DNA of 37,645 nucleotides from CALKYB01 sp964510575 (GCA_964510575.1 CAZECN010000026.1:1-37645); one strand, 5' to 3'; shown: positions 23,220-31,914, numbered from the stretch's first letter. The notes: generated by a model from the sequence alone, not told the origin. Numbers and translations: made by a program.

Positions 23220-24170
23220 ATGAAACGTAGATCTTTTCTAAAGCTCTCAACCAGTGCAGTTTGTCTCTCGCTAGTGCCAGTTACTAGCTCTGCAGACGAA
23301 CCTAGCGAAATAACCAAGGCCCTTAGCATCCAGAATTCAAAAGTTGGCGACTGGGTAGTCACTGCTCTACTAGATGGCTCTCTTGAAATTAGCGCTGATA
23401 AATTTGCTAACTTAACAGAGACTGAAGCGACTCAGTTTCTGAAAGATGCGTATAAATCTGATGGACCGGTGCCAACTGGAGTCAATGCTTATGTCTTGCG
23501 AAAGGATGATAGGCTTGTCCTAGTTGATGCTGGTGGAGCAGGAGCCTTTCCTAGACTAGGGGCACTCAAAGCCTCACTTGCGGCGATAAATATCTCAGCC
23601 AATCAAGTAACTGACGTGTTGCTTACCCACCTTCATCCCGATCACGTTGGTGGCATGTTGCAAGATGGTAAAGCCGTTTTTAACAACGCCAAAGTTCATG
23701 TTCATCAAGCTGATATTGATTTTTGGACAGATCAATCCAAAAAGGCAGCTGCTCCGAAATCTGCTCAGGTCTTTTTTGACCTTGCTACTTCAGTGGTTAG
23801 TGCCTACAAGTCTAACCTAAAACCCTTTACCTCCGACGTTGAGTTACTGCCAGGTATTAAAACTCGTCATTTACCAGGACACACGCCTGGCCACAGCGGC
23901 TATGTAGTAGGTTCAGGAAGTGATCAGCTACTTATTTGGGGTGACATTGTTCACGTCGCAGCCTTTCAATTTCCTAAGCCTACTGCCAGCATTGGCTTCG
24001 ATGTGGACTCAGCTGCTGCGGTAAAAACTCGGCTTTCACTTTTTGAGGAAGTTGCTACCAATCGCACACGAGTGGCTGGCATGCACCTATCCTTCCCTGG
24101 AATTGGCTACGTCGAGAAAGAAGTAAATGGCTATGAATTCAAACCAGCTGACTGGACTTTTTCCTTATAG
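23220..24170 (+). CDS. Tat-exported metallo-beta-lactamase-fold hydrolase
   Basis: Starting at ATG 23220 (AAGGG about eight bases upstream) the 316-residue product begins KRRSFLKLSTSAVCLSL, a twin-arginine signal with cleavage near SSA at 23-25. The MBL fold has the metal motif HLHPDH at 137-142, further ligands in PGHTPGHS (His221), GDIVH (Asp242) and GMHLSFPG (His289), so the di-zinc site is complete. Length and the PTGVNAYVL and LPGHTPGHSGY stretches resemble periplasmic MBL-fold proteins of the quorum-lactonase or organophosphate-hydrolase-like group; substrate is unknown. Export by Tat suggests folding with metal in the cytosol. A frame extension to 23163 has no ribosome site and would hide the Tat motif. 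Confidence 0.88.
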   Translation: MKRRSFLKLSTSAVCLSLVPVTSSADEPSEITKALSIQNSKVGDWVVTALLDGSLEISADKFANLTETEATQFLKDAYKSDGPVPTGVNAYVLRKDDRLVLVDAGGAGAFPRLGALKASLAAINISANQVTDVLLTHLHPDHVGGMLQDGKAVFNNAKVHVHQADIDFWTDQSKKAAAPKSAQVFFDLATSVVSAYKSNLKPFTSDVELLPGIKTRHLPGHTPGHSGYVVGSGSDQLLIWGDIVHVAAFQFPKPTASIGFDVDSAAAVKTRLSLFEEVATNRTRVAGMHLSFPGIGYVEKEVNGYEFKPADWTFSL

Positions 24171-24250
24171 ATAGAAAGAGAAATAGTACTAAGAAGATAG
24201 TAAAGAGAGACTTTTGAGGTAAATAACATTCGATAAAAACCTAAAAGTTG

Positions 24251-24295
24251 AAAGTATAGCGGTCGTGCCCATTGGATACGACCGCTGCTACTTTT
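24251..24295. terminator. Bidirectional terminator between convergent genes
   Basis: A perfect 9-bp stem AGCGGTCGT/ACGACCGCT (24258-24266, 24278-24286) is extended outward by AAAGTA/TACTTT (24251-24256, 24289-24294) with a small bulge. The outer arms give T-rich tails on both strands. It ends at the stop codon of the minus-strand gene, so it serves at least the plus-strand MBL gene. Confidence 0.75.
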
Positions 24296-24665
24296 AACGA
24301 CCTCCTTTTCTGCGAACTCTACTTACTTGATGAGGTCCGTTTTTTTGAGGAACAGCAAAAGTTATGCCTTTCTCACCCATACTAACAGTCGAGCCAAATG
24401 GAATGGTCCTTACAACTTCCTCACCAGCATGCACCGAAATACCTTCGTCTCCAGCTGAAAAACTTACCGGCTTTGCTAAGCTTGGATGTTCTTGAGGATC
24501 TGGATAGTAAGCTGTTCTAACATTAGTTGGAAAAAGTTCCGCTAGTTCACAAGTTGCATCCAAATCAATAGCCGATAAGTTTAAAGCTTCAGATACGGCA
24601 TGATGAACTGGATCCTCTAAAACACAGTTTCGAAATTTTGCTATAGTCATATAGTGTGAAGTCAT
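24294..24665 (-). CDS. Hypothetical protein
   Basis: I do not recognise this 123-residue protein. It has no signal peptide or membrane span. The first half is mixed helix, with several acidic residues; the second half looks like short beta strands (SFSAGDEGISVHAGEEVVR, SMGEKGITFAVP), ending in a basic tail (RVRRKGGR). The ATG at 24665 has only a distant GGAA; an in-frame ATG lies five codons further on, also without a clear ribosome site. A CCAACT/AGTTGG hairpin with an A-rich loop is just upstream at 24682-24700. It converges with the MBL gene. Confidence 0.5.
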   Translation of the reverse strand: MTSHYMTIAKFRNCVLEDPVHHAVSEALNLSAIDLDATCELAELFPTNVRTAYYPDPQEHPSLAKPVSFSAGDEGISVHAGEEVVRTIPFGSTVSMGEKGITFAVPQKNGPHQVSRVRRKGGR

Positions 24666-25146
24666 TGTTAAGTGTAAATTTCCAACTAAAAAAAAGTTGG
24701 TGTGAAAGGTTTACCGCCCACAGACATCTTACAGACGACTCTAGGCGATAAACCGGAAAACCATTCTTCTCAAAAGTCTCAGAGAAAAGCAGGGCACTTT
24801 TCATTCAAACTTTCGAGCACTCAAGATCTATAAATTGTAAAAGAGCTGATCAGTCATACTGACAACTTTATAATATAGGTTTCAGGACATCTTTCAATAA
24901 TTGACTAAATAGCCCCTACCCTGGGATTATACCTTGCTCCAGGATAATACTGCGCTTTAAACGTAAAAACCGGTTTTTCTCATAAAAGGGGCAAAATCGA
25001 TCTGAAACACCCCTGAGCTGCTCCTAAGCACAATTTATCTATCCAATAGCCTAAAAGAATAGGATCTCTAGTCATTTTCCCTAAGGCCAAAGTCGAATAC
25101 CCTTCAACGAAAATCAATATCGCTCAAAATCAAATCTCCATGCCTA

Positions 25147-25273
25147 AGACCTCTCCTGAGATTTTCTAGATTCATAGCCCGCGTCAGCTAGGATAAGCGG
25201 AGGAATATCCAAGCTGCAGCAATATTAGTGCCTGTAAACTTTTCATAATCAAAGCCCTTAAAAACTGCTTAAA
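25147..25273 (-). pseudogene. Possible transposase fragment
   Basis: On the minus strand one frame reads AVFKGFDYEKFTGTNIAAAW and a second, one base away from 25191, reads LADAGYESRKSQERS before a TAG. LADAGYxS is like the strand that carries the second catalytic Asp in DDE transposases of the IS4/IS5 type. Both flanks are broken by stops. No terminal repeats were found. The match is short, so this is a suggestion. Confidence 0.3.
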
Positions 25274-25367
25274 TTAGAAAACTGTTAGACTACTCCGTCA
25301 TGAAGTTTATAAGTCATTTTTCTCTTGAAAAATTGAAATACTTCCATTAGACCGTCGTCCCTGATTT

Positions 25368-25388
25368 GTCTCAGATATTATCTGAGAC
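25368..25388. promoter_or_regulatory. 21-bp perfect palindrome upstream of the SPFH gene
   Basis: GTCTCAGATA at 25368-25377 and TATCTGAGAC at 25379-25388 are exact inverse arms around one central T. The site lies 130 bases before the SPFH start. The symmetry suits a dimeric repressor operator; as an RNA hairpin it would have almost no loop, and it has no T-run. Confidence 0.45.
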
Positions 25389-25517
25389 CGATACGATCTC
25401 TACAATTTGGCTACAGGTAGTTTTAAAAGAACTCACCCTCCCTTCAGGTCTGTCAAAGTCTTGAGCGGGGTCGAGATTTCCCCTATTTTTTAAATAACAA
25501 ACAAAAAAGGTTTTTTA

Positions 25518-26369
25518 ATGAAACAAGACAGTAATCATGACGTACCTGAGTTTCACTATTCTGAAGACAAAAAGATTGATTTTAGAAAAATCAGTCAGCG
25601 ATCAATTAATGAGGATATTTCAAGTCAAACTAGACTTCTGCACTTCGCCTGCATGTTATTTGGTGGAGTTGCCATCGTAGTCTGGCTTGTTAGTTCAGTA
25701 CTTGGAAGTGTTGCTGAGCTATTTGTAGTCTCAAGTAGTGGAAGCTCCAGCTACAGTTCAGTTTTTGCTGGGCTCTTGCAGTCGGCCTTGCGTTCTTTGC
25801 TAGCTCTCGCTGTCGCTATTTTTGTTGGTGGCGCATTCGGTAAGAATTCTCGTCTCGGTGGAAGCCTTCTACATGTACAGGACAATCACCCTGTAATTGT
25901 ACGAAGGTTTGGACGATATGTGGGAACAATCACTGATCCCGGACTGTCCTACGTTTACCCATGGGAAACTTATGCAATTCAGGATTGTAGAATAGGAGCC
26001 TTCCTTGACCCGATTGAAGATGTTGCAAGAACTTTACCCTCAGGCGAGAAAAGATTCGTGATAGCCGACATCACCTTTCAGTATATAGTTTTTGATTCTG
26101 TTCGACTTGAGTCTCTCTGTCAGAATGAGGATGAAATTATCAAATCAGAGACATTTTTACTTTTATCAGAGATTATTAACAAAATGATTCAAAGTGAAAA
26201 AGAAACTATTGGTGAGGAGTTAAGGCAGGAAGCTATAAAAGGGCTTGATCACAGACTGGAACTTTATGGAATCAGGTTTAGTGAATACGAGAGAAAGCCG
26301 GCCATTGTTCTTAATATTGCTCTTTTAACCAGAGAAGAATACGGAGCTACTGCGACTACTCTCACCTGA
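25518..26369 (+). CDS. SPFH/band 7 domain membrane protein
   Basis: The 283-residue protein has a polar N-terminus, two membrane spans at about 42-66 and 82-107, and an SPFH (stomatin/prohibitin/HflK) domain from about 118. The domain opens VQDNHPVIVRRFGRYVGTI and continues DPGLSYVYPWETYAI, matching the usual pattern of a short strand, VxxRFG, and PGL-xxxPW. It is shorter than HflK. The last third is helical and Glu-rich (SEKETIGEELRQEA). Such proteins oligomerise at the inner membrane and organise proteases or lipid domains; no FtsH or NfeD partner is adjacent. The ATG has AAAAAGG about seven bases upstream. Confidence 0.82.
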   Translation: MKQDSNHDVPEFHYSEDKKIDFRKISQRSINEDISSQTRLLHFACMLFGGVAIVVWLVSSVLGSVAELFVVSSSGSSSYSSVFAGLLQSALRSLLALAVAIFVGGAFGKNSRLGGSLLHVQDNHPVIVRRFGRYVGTITDPGLSYVYPWETYAIQDCRIGAFLDPIEDVARTLPSGEKRFVIADITFQYIVFDSVRLESLCQNEDEIIKSETFLLLSEIINKMIQSEKETIGEELRQEAIKGLDHRLELYGIRFSEYERKPAIVLNIALLTREEYGATATTLT

Positions 26370-26378
26370 TCTTTACCA

Positions 26379-26409
26379 GGCCCGCCAGAAAATTTGATCC
26401 TGGCGGGCC
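26379..26409 (+). terminator. Terminator of the SPFH gene
   Basis: A perfect 10-bp G+C-rich stem GGCCCGCCAG/CTGGCGGGCC (26379-26388, 26400-26409) lies nine bases after the stop. It is followed by ATTCATTT, a weak T-tail, but the stem is strong. Confidence 0.75.
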
Positions 26410-26434
26410 ATTCATTTACTTCGAGAGGTTTTTT

Positions 26435-26644
26435 ATGGTTCTTGGGAAATCTCTATCCTTATCTACTCTACTCTCTGCCCTCGCAATTAGGATTGAGGTC
26501 GAAGCTTACAGGATCTAGTGGCAAGCACTTATAATTCCGACTTCTCTATTTTTAGCAATCCATTTTAAGCGAGTGCAGCATTCCAGATTCCGGGCGCTCA
26601 CCTATACACTGCCTACCTCCACCCTTGATATAAAATTTGAGTGA
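26435..26644 (+). pseudogene. Small open frame interrupted by a TAG
   Basis: An ATG at 26435 with GAGAGG six bases upstream opens MVLGKSLSLSTLLSALAIR and stops at TAG 26516-26518. The same frame continues for 41 codons (WQALIIPTSLFLAIHFKRV and on) to a TGA at 26642-26644. The whole would be a 68-residue protein with two hydrophobic parts. It could be a broken small membrane-protein gene or a 27-codon leader by itself. The context GAGAGGTTTTTTATG resembles that of the SPFH gene (AAGGTTTTTTAATG). Confidence 0.35.
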
Positions 26645-26763
26645 ATGTGAAGTCTCTATATGGGTAGAATTAAAAAATCTGTGTCCAATTCAACAATTAA
26701 CCCTGCTTAATTGGCTAACTGGGCATGTGATGTCGAATACAAGGTTTCCGTTTTCCACCGAAA

Positions 26764-26820
26764 CGAGTACACCTTTCTTTATTCCTCGGAGGAAAGAAGG
26801 GTGTACTCGAGCATTCCTTT
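26764..26820 (+). terminator. Terminator-like hairpin in the leader of the membrane-protein gene
   Basis: CGAGTACACC at 26764-26773 pairs perfectly with GGTGTACTCG at 26800-26809; inside, TTCTTT pairs with AAAGAA and CCTC with GAGG. The stem is followed by CCTTTTT at about 26816-26822, and the ribosome site GGAG of 26837-27487 follows immediately. Either it ends an upstream transcript or it acts as an attenuator. Confidence 0.6.
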
Positions 26821-26836
26821 TTCAGTGGAGAACAAA

Positions 26837-27487
26837 ATGAATATAAATAGTCTAAAAAACTTCCTGGCCATAGCCGCTGCCAGCACCTTAATTTGGGGCC
26901 TGGAGAATAAGCGTCAGTTCTTGATTGACTTCAATCCTGAGCTTATAGGCACTGCTGCAACTTGCTTTTTATGGGGAGCGGTCCTACTAGGAATACCTGC
27001 TGCAATTGATGCAAAAATCGGTCGAGATCAAGGAACAAAACGTTTCGGTTTATTGATTTTGATCCTGCAAATCTTCGTTGCCTTCTCGGCTCTGCTCTCA
27101 GGTTTTGGTCTGATGTTCCATCAGGTTGCCATGGTAGAGTTGATAGTTGCTCTAGGCGTAATTTCATTGCTTGCATCAAGACTGAATCTACTTCCAGGTT
27201 TCAAATGGTTAAACTTATTGTCCCCTAAATACTATAGGCAAGTTTCAAAGGGCGACTACGATGCCACAAACGAAATTATGGTTGGTATAGTCTTCTTGGC
27301 CTTTGGTTATGCCTTGTTAAGATTCCCAGGATGGGGAGACTTTCCCTTACTCTTAGGTTCGATAGTATTGGCACTTTCTGCTGGACGAGAGTTTTCTAAC
27401 CGCCCAGCAGTCTTTCCTGCCGTACTTGCGCTGCTAAACTGTGGTTTTATTGTCTATGGTGTTATTTTTCTGTCTTCACTTTTGTGA
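26837..27487 (+). CDS. Multi-span membrane protein
   Basis: The start is ATG 26837 with GGAG eight bases upstream; the frame is open further back through the leader hairpin but without support. The 216-residue product has about six hydrophobic segments (for example TAATCFLWGAVLLGIPAAI, LLILILQIFVAFSALLSGF, MVGIVFLAFGYALL and FPAVLALLNCGFIVYGVIF). Short loops include KIGRDQGTKR and SPKYYRQVSKGDYD. It is an integral inner-membrane protein of unknown family. Confidence 0.7.
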   Translation: MNINSLKNFLAIAAASTLIWGLENKRQFLIDFNPELIGTAATCFLWGAVLLGIPAAIDAKIGRDQGTKRFGLLILILQIFVAFSALLSGFGLMFHQVAMVELIVALGVISLLASRLNLLPGFKWLNLLSPKYYRQVSKGDYDATNEIMVGIVFLAFGYALLRFPGWGDFPLLLGSIVLALSAGREFSNRPAVFPAVLALLNCGFIVYGVIFLSSLL

Positions 27488-27503
27488 AGCAGAATGGTCT
27501 GGC

Positions 27504-27531
27504 AAGAGGTTTCTATCTTCAGAGACCTCTT
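27504..27531 (+). terminator. Hairpin after the membrane-protein gene
   Basis: AAGAGGTTTCT at 27504-27514 pairs with AGAGACCTCTT at 27521-27531 with one G-U position. It starts 17 bases after the stop. The T-run is absent. Its arms resemble those of the inverted repeat at 1093-1161. Confidence 0.5.
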
Positions 27532-27777
27532 CCACACTTTATTCACCAGTCAAAAAGATTTTTCTCGACACGCAACCCAAACTAAAATCCGTTAGTGTCT
27601 TTCACAAGAACTCCTCAGAGCAAGGTCCTATAATATGTTGGCTCAGCTATCTAGAACGGTAGTCATCCTAAAGCCAATCCAATAGTTTAATCTCTTTAAC
27701 TCTATTAAAATTAGGTACTTACGAAAGTAAATTTATTATTTCACAGAACCAGCTCTGAGGAGTTTCTGTTGGGCGCC

Positions 27778-29922
27778 TCACGGGACCGAGAATCGTCGAT
27801 CCTCGACAACAATATCAGACAGACTGGGCCTGAATTCTGATATTGTCCGAGGAGCTCTGGACCTAAGCCATACTGGAACATTTCGGATCCTCATTCCTCT
27901 GATAGAAATATTTCTTGTTCTGTGGTCAGCCTGAATTACAACGGAAGCTCTATCTACGGTGGTATTAATGAAAACATCGTCAGAGGACAATGAGTCTGGA
28001 TCCCCTGCAGAGGCGGCTAGATGACCATTCATATATTCTATGGCAGAGTTATCAACATTTCTGATTGTTGTATTAACAAATCTGTTGCCAAGTGAACCTC
28101 CCTGGCCCTGACCTTGCTCATGTGTGTCAGTAAGAACGATTCCAAAATCAGTCCCTTCAATATGGTTGTTTTCAAATAGATTGGCTCCTGCAGCATCACG
28201 AACAGTGATTCCCCAGCACAAACCATCGCACCTAAGAACGCGACTACCTGAAAGCCCTCCATATATTCTGTTGCCACGATAAACATTGTTTCTTACGCCG
28301 TCGTGCCTGACCATAATTCCTGATCGCATGCCGACAGCGATATTATTCTCAATAAGATTTCGTTCTCCTTCACCTCTTACGTGAAAACCGTGACCTCCAT
28401 GATCTAATCCACCTACCCGCTCAATATAGTTATTCCTAAATATGTTGTCGTATGAATTGAACATGTAAAAATAGTAGTCTGTTGCACTATCATGCCCGGT
28501 ACTATTGTCATCACAGTAAGCTCTATTATTCTCATAGATGCTATCCCGTCCTGAGAGAGTAAATGCTTGAGCTCCAGCATTGACAACTGTGCTGTTGCGG
28601 ACCAGGAAATTTCTGCCAGGACCAGTCATGAATATTCCATGTCCATGATAGAATTGATTCGGGTCTCCCAGACTTACAGCAACTATATTATCAACCGTAT
28701 GGTTCGATCCTGAGCCCATAACACCATTTCTAAATCTAGTGACCTGAAAATTTTTGACAGCGACAAATCTTCCTTCGATTCGAATTCCAGTACTGCCGTT
28801 TGAGCGTGAGCCACCATCCAGGAGAGGCATAAGATTTGGATTGATACTCGAGGTATGGTCAAATTCGCCGTAAAAAGGAGAGTCTCCGGGAGTGTTGCGG
28901 TACCCCTCAAGGATAATAGGTGATCCAGCTGAGCCACTACCTGCCAAAGTCAGCCGTCTGTTACCATAGTTCCCGGCTTTAACATAAATAGTTGTGCCAG
29001 GTCGGGCTGAATCAAACGCTCTTTGAATATCTCCCATTGGACTATCCACTGAGCCTCCATTACCTCTTCCTCCAACTTCTACATAAATTGTCCCGCCGCT
29101 CCGGGTAATCGTGCCAGCGCCTACGCCCTCTTGCTCTGGACCCCTTGTTGTCCTGGTCGTAGTGCTGATGCTGGTGCCGGTGCTTGGGCTTGGATCAGGT
29201 GTCTGAGTTTGTACCGGTTGAGCTGGACTGTCTGCACGATGAGTAAAAGTAAATATCTGAGATTCCAGTTCAAAGTCCTCGCCTCCAATAACTCGATAGA
29301 AATACTCTTGCCCGTCCTGCAAATTTGAAAGTGTCTGTCTATGATCAGCATAACGAGAGCTTCTTTCAATTGAGCCTTGTTGATCCAGATTGTCCCCAGA
29401 AGTGCCAAAAGCAATAACAGCTGGACCTCTTTCCGGAAGGGAAAAAGAAATTCTGGCGGAGGTTTGGTTAGAATCGCTGACACTAGGTTCTCCGCGCAAA
29501 GTCAGAGTAGGAGATGATTCCGGCTCTTCATAAAGAGCCGCTGCAGTACTTCCGTCAGCTCCAGGGTGAGTAAAAAAGTAGGTGTCAGACGAAAGTTCAA
29601 AATCATCTCCAGCTATTACCTGAAAGTAGTATGTTTGTCCTCTGACAAGATTGGAGAGGATTTGATTATGTCGGGCAAAGCGAGAGTTTCTTTCTACCGA
29701 GCCTTGCAGATCAAGATCGTCAGGAGTTGTTCCGATAGCCACGTATGCTGGGCCTGCCTCAGGTAACTCAAAAAGGATACTTGCCTGAGTTTCCATGAAA
29801 GAGTGAAGATTAGGTCGAAATAGAATCTCGGCAGAGCCCTGAGATTGAGCACTGGAGATGCTTGAAATAAAGAGGATTGAAAAAAGAAATGAAAGATAGT
29901 TTTTGAAGGAGAATGGAGACAT
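27778..29922 (-). CDS. Secreted protein with two FnIII-like domains and a right-handed beta-helix
   Basis: The 714-residue product has a signal peptide (about 1-25, ISSISSAQS), two FnIII-like modules at about 33-120 and 142-228 (LVRGQTYYFQVIAGDDFEL and LQDGQEYFYRVIGGEDFEL), a Thr/Pro linker (about 230-262), and a parallel beta-helix from about 275. The helix opens with GGRGNGGSVDSPMGDIQRAF and TTIYVKAGNYG, as in PL9/DUF1565-type surface enzymes, and carries many Asn-rich turns (NNYIERV, NNIAVGMRSG, NNHIEG). Proteins of this plan are polysaccharide lyases, epimerases or adhesins; the substrate is not evident. The FnIII units resemble that in 5405-8959. The ATG at 29922 has GAGG about five bases upstream. 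Confidence 0.82.
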   Translation of the reverse strand: MSPFSFKNYLSFLFSILFISSISSAQSQGSAEILFRPNLHSFMETQASILFELPEAGPAYVAIGTTPDDLDLQGSVERNSRFARHNQILSNLVRGQTYYFQVIAGDDFELSSDTYFFTHPGADGSTAAALYEEPESSPTLTLRGEPSVSDSNQTSARISFSLPERGPAVIAFGTSGDNLDQQGSIERSSRYADHRQTLSNLQDGQEYFYRVIGGEDFELESQIFTFTHRADSPAQPVQTQTPDPSPSTGTSISTTTRTTRGPEQEGVGAGTITRSGGTIYVEVGGRGNGGSVDSPMGDIQRAFDSARPGTTIYVKAGNYGNRRLTLAGSGSAGSPIILEGYRNTPGDSPFYGEFDHTSSINPNLMPLLDGGSRSNGSTGIRIEGRFVAVKNFQVTRFRNGVMGSGSNHTVDNIVAVSLGDPNQFYHGHGIFMTGPGRNFLVRNSTVVNAGAQAFTLSGRDSIYENNRAYCDDNSTGHDSATDYYFYMFNSYDNIFRNNYIERVGGLDHGGHGFHVRGEGERNLIENNIAVGMRSGIMVRHDGVRNNVYRGNRIYGGLSGSRVLRCDGLCWGITVRDAAGANLFENNHIEGTDFGIVLTDTHEQGQGQGGSLGNRFVNTTIRNVDNSAIEYMNGHLAASAGDPDSLSSDDVFINTTVDRASVVIQADHRTRNISIRGMRIRNVPVWLRSRAPRTISEFRPSLSDIVVEDRRFSVP

Positions 29923-30527
29923 AAAACCTCAGCTAAAAGTAAACCTATTTGCAAGCTTTTAGTAGCTCAAGAACTATTGTGCAGTTTAGATGAAAAAAGG
30001 TGTAAAAAAGTTACAGCAAGCTTCTTGAGTTCCGAGTTCCTGTCGCCCCCCTACTCCGTCACACGGACCAGTTGCTAGTCAGAGGGATAAGGTTCGCAAT
30101 ATTTCAGGTAGTTAGCCGAATAATTTCAGACCTATTCAGTAGATTACATCTGGAAAAGTAGAGGGGTGACAAGTCTAGACGGGTCAGCTTTCTTAGTTCT
30201 TCTTTTCAACAATCTCCGATTCAGAAACAACTGTATAGTATTCAAGTGGGGCTCCAAAGCCACAACTAATGGACTCTAACTCTAGCCAACACCTATCCCT
30301 GAAAGTTTTCTCACAACAAGTCTGGACGGTTAACACAATTTTTTTACAATTCTAGCATAATTTTAATACCAAAACCTAAAGATCTTCTCCTAATCACCCG
30401 AAGATAAGGAAAGAAAAGGTTTAACCGCTATACCCTCACTATCTCTGATTTTTATTGTAAATCGCTGTGGAGTAGAGCCAGTTCAAGTAAATTTTAGAAA
30501 GTTAACAATTTTTTTAGTTTAGGCATT
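29923..30527. other. Divergent non-coding region before the Tad genes
   Basis: Over 600 bases without a credible gene separate the beta-helix gene from the first TadE-like gene. Two similar A+T-rich patches (TTAACACAATTTTTTTAC near 30330 and TTAACAATTTTTTTAG near 30502) lie in the upstream region of the Tad genes and may be UP-like or regulatory repeats. No clear -35/-10 pair was fixed. Confidence 0.4.
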
Positions 30528-31055
30528 GTGAAATCAGAACTAGTAAGTACAGACCAGATCCATAAGGTAGACCCTGAGCGTGGTGCCACCATCGTAGAGT
30601 TTGCTCTATCAATTGGACTCTTCTTAATACTTTTAAGTTTTGCGCTTGAGGGAGGAATAGCAATGTGGCGCTATTCGATGCTGACTGATAGCCTTAATCT
30701 GGTAGCAGTAGATCGTGCAATTCATCTGGAAAAAGCCGAAGGTTTAGGACAAACGGCAGCTGGCTGCGGCACCTGCGGGCAACTCCAGTTATGTGCCGAG
30801 AATACTCTTAACTCATATTTTCAGAACTCGATGGCACAATCCATACCCGTTAGCGTTACCATAGCCGATCCTCAACCCTTCGTCACGGCAGCTGCAAACA
30901 TGATCACACTCAATGCAAGCTGGGAAACTCCTTGTTTTTTCTGTTCTCTTCTCGGCTGGAATAATTTTCAAATAACAGCCGCATCTACAGTTTCAATAGA
31001 GCAAAGCCAGAATATCGCCTGGCAAAGATGTCCAAATGAGTATGCCCTGCCCTGA
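30528..31055 (+). CDS. TadE-like pseudopilin with CxxC motifs
   Basis: The 175-residue protein has the TadE N-terminus ERGATIVEFALSIGLFLILLSFALEG (in part, 17-42): a charged tip, a conserved Glu and one membrane helix, with a C-terminal domain outside. TadE/TadF are minor pseudopilins of the Tad (Flp) pilus, processed by the TadV peptidase. Unusual features are GCGTCGQLQLC at about 80-90 and PCFFCSLLGW near 141-150. The GTG at 30528 has AGG six bases upstream. The gene is first in a same-strand set with 31192-31914 and 31972-35070. Confidence 0.82.
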   Translation: MKSELVSTDQIHKVDPERGATIVEFALSIGLFLILLSFALEGGIAMWRYSMLTDSLNLVAVDRAIHLEKAEGLGQTAAGCGTCGQLQLCAENTLNSYFQNSMAQSIPVSVTIADPQPFVTAAANMITLNASWETPCFFCSLLGWNNFQITAASTVSIEQSQNIAWQRCPNEYALP

Positions 31056-31191
31056 TAAGTTTACGTTTACATAACTGTAGGGGCTCTTACATATAAGTAA
31101 TAGGAATAAACAGTATTTTTCAAAAAAAAACAAAAATTTTATACATACGCTTACAGTTTTAGATTACTATACAAAAGGATTTAGCGGTTTT

Positions 31192-31914
31192 ATGTCAGTT
31201 TTTTTCAACAATGTTTTTTTTATATTCAAAAGGCAGCTATCAGCTACCAGCCTTCTCTCGTTCTCCAATTCTACCTCCGGTAACATTGATTCTTTAAAGA
31301 CATCAGTAATAAATCATCCTCTCGATGAGCGCGGAGTGAGCATGATAGAGCTGGCAATTTCACTTCCACTTATCATGATTTTAATTACAGGAATTATTGA
31401 TTATGGATATGGAATGCAAACCTTAAACAATATTTCTGCCGCTACACGGGCTGGTGTTCGCGCTGGATCAAAAGCATCTGAATTGACGTCAGACATCAAC
31501 TTAAATCGAAATCCTGCCAGGGCTTGTGGAATCAATAATGGTCACACACCCCTTACTTGCAATCCCTCGATGATTGCCCCACCAACCAATCCACAACAAG
31601 AAACAATTGCAGATGCTGTAATGAGAGCAACCTGCTCTTATCTTGATCAATGGAACCTGGAAGATTTCGTAGTCAGAATGAGACTAGAAGAAATACCTGG
31701 CACCGAGAGAGCATATGATATCGCTTTCACTGGCAACGACCCAACTGCGGTAACTCTCAATGCCTTAAAAAAATTAACTGTCGAAGTTCTCAAAGATCCA
31801 AATCAGTCCGATGCAGGCCTTTGCATTGTCTGTATCGACTCATTTGTTCCTGCTCTTCGTTGGGAGAACATTCGGGCTAAAAACACAACAGTCATGCCTG
31901 GAGATTGCATCTAA
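31192..31914 (+). CDS. TadE/TadF-like pseudopilin with CxxC motif
   Basis: The 240-residue protein has a longer N-terminal tail (about 45 residues), then ERGVSMIELAISLPLIMILI and further hydrophobic residues (47-69) as the TadE helix. The outer part carries LCIVCIDSFVPALRWE near the C-terminus, which parallels the PCFFCSLLGW segment of the upstream protein. It probably assembles with it in the Tad machine. The start could be later, since the first 40 residues have no TadE counterpart; AAGGA lies some 12 bases before the ATG. The gap to the upstream gene is 136 bases and to the next 57. Confidence 0.78.
   Translation: MSVFFNNVFFIFKRQLSATSLLSFSNSTSGNIDSLKTSVINHPLDERGVSMIELAISLPLIMILITGIIDYGYGMQTLNNISAATRAGVRAGSKASELTSDINLNRNPARACGINNGHTPLTCNPSMIAPPTNPQQETIADAVMRATCSYLDQWNLEDFVVRMRLEEIPGTERAYDIAFTGNDPTAVTLNALKKLTVEVLKDPNQSDAGLCIVCIDSFVPALRWENIRAKNTTVMPGDCI

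Larger units (their letters stand above)
24666..25517. other. Long non-coding stretch with remnants
   Basis: This 850-base gap has no intact gene. It contains the hairpin at 24682-24700, a TATAAT box at 24869-24874 without a good -35 partner, a palindrome AAAAACCGGTTTTT near 24964-24977, a possible transposase fragment at 25147-25273 and a 21-bp palindrome at 25368-25388. It probably represents decayed sequence plus the promoter region of the SPFH gene. Confidence 0.5.

Noticed and set aside
23163..24170. MBL-fold protein starting at 23163
   Set aside because: The extension lacks a ribosome site and would bury the twin-arginine signal that begins at the well-supported ATG 23220.
26711..27487. 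Membrane protein starting at 26711
   Set aside because: The first 42 residues would be coded by the terminator-like hairpin region; ATG 26837 has GGAG at the right distance.
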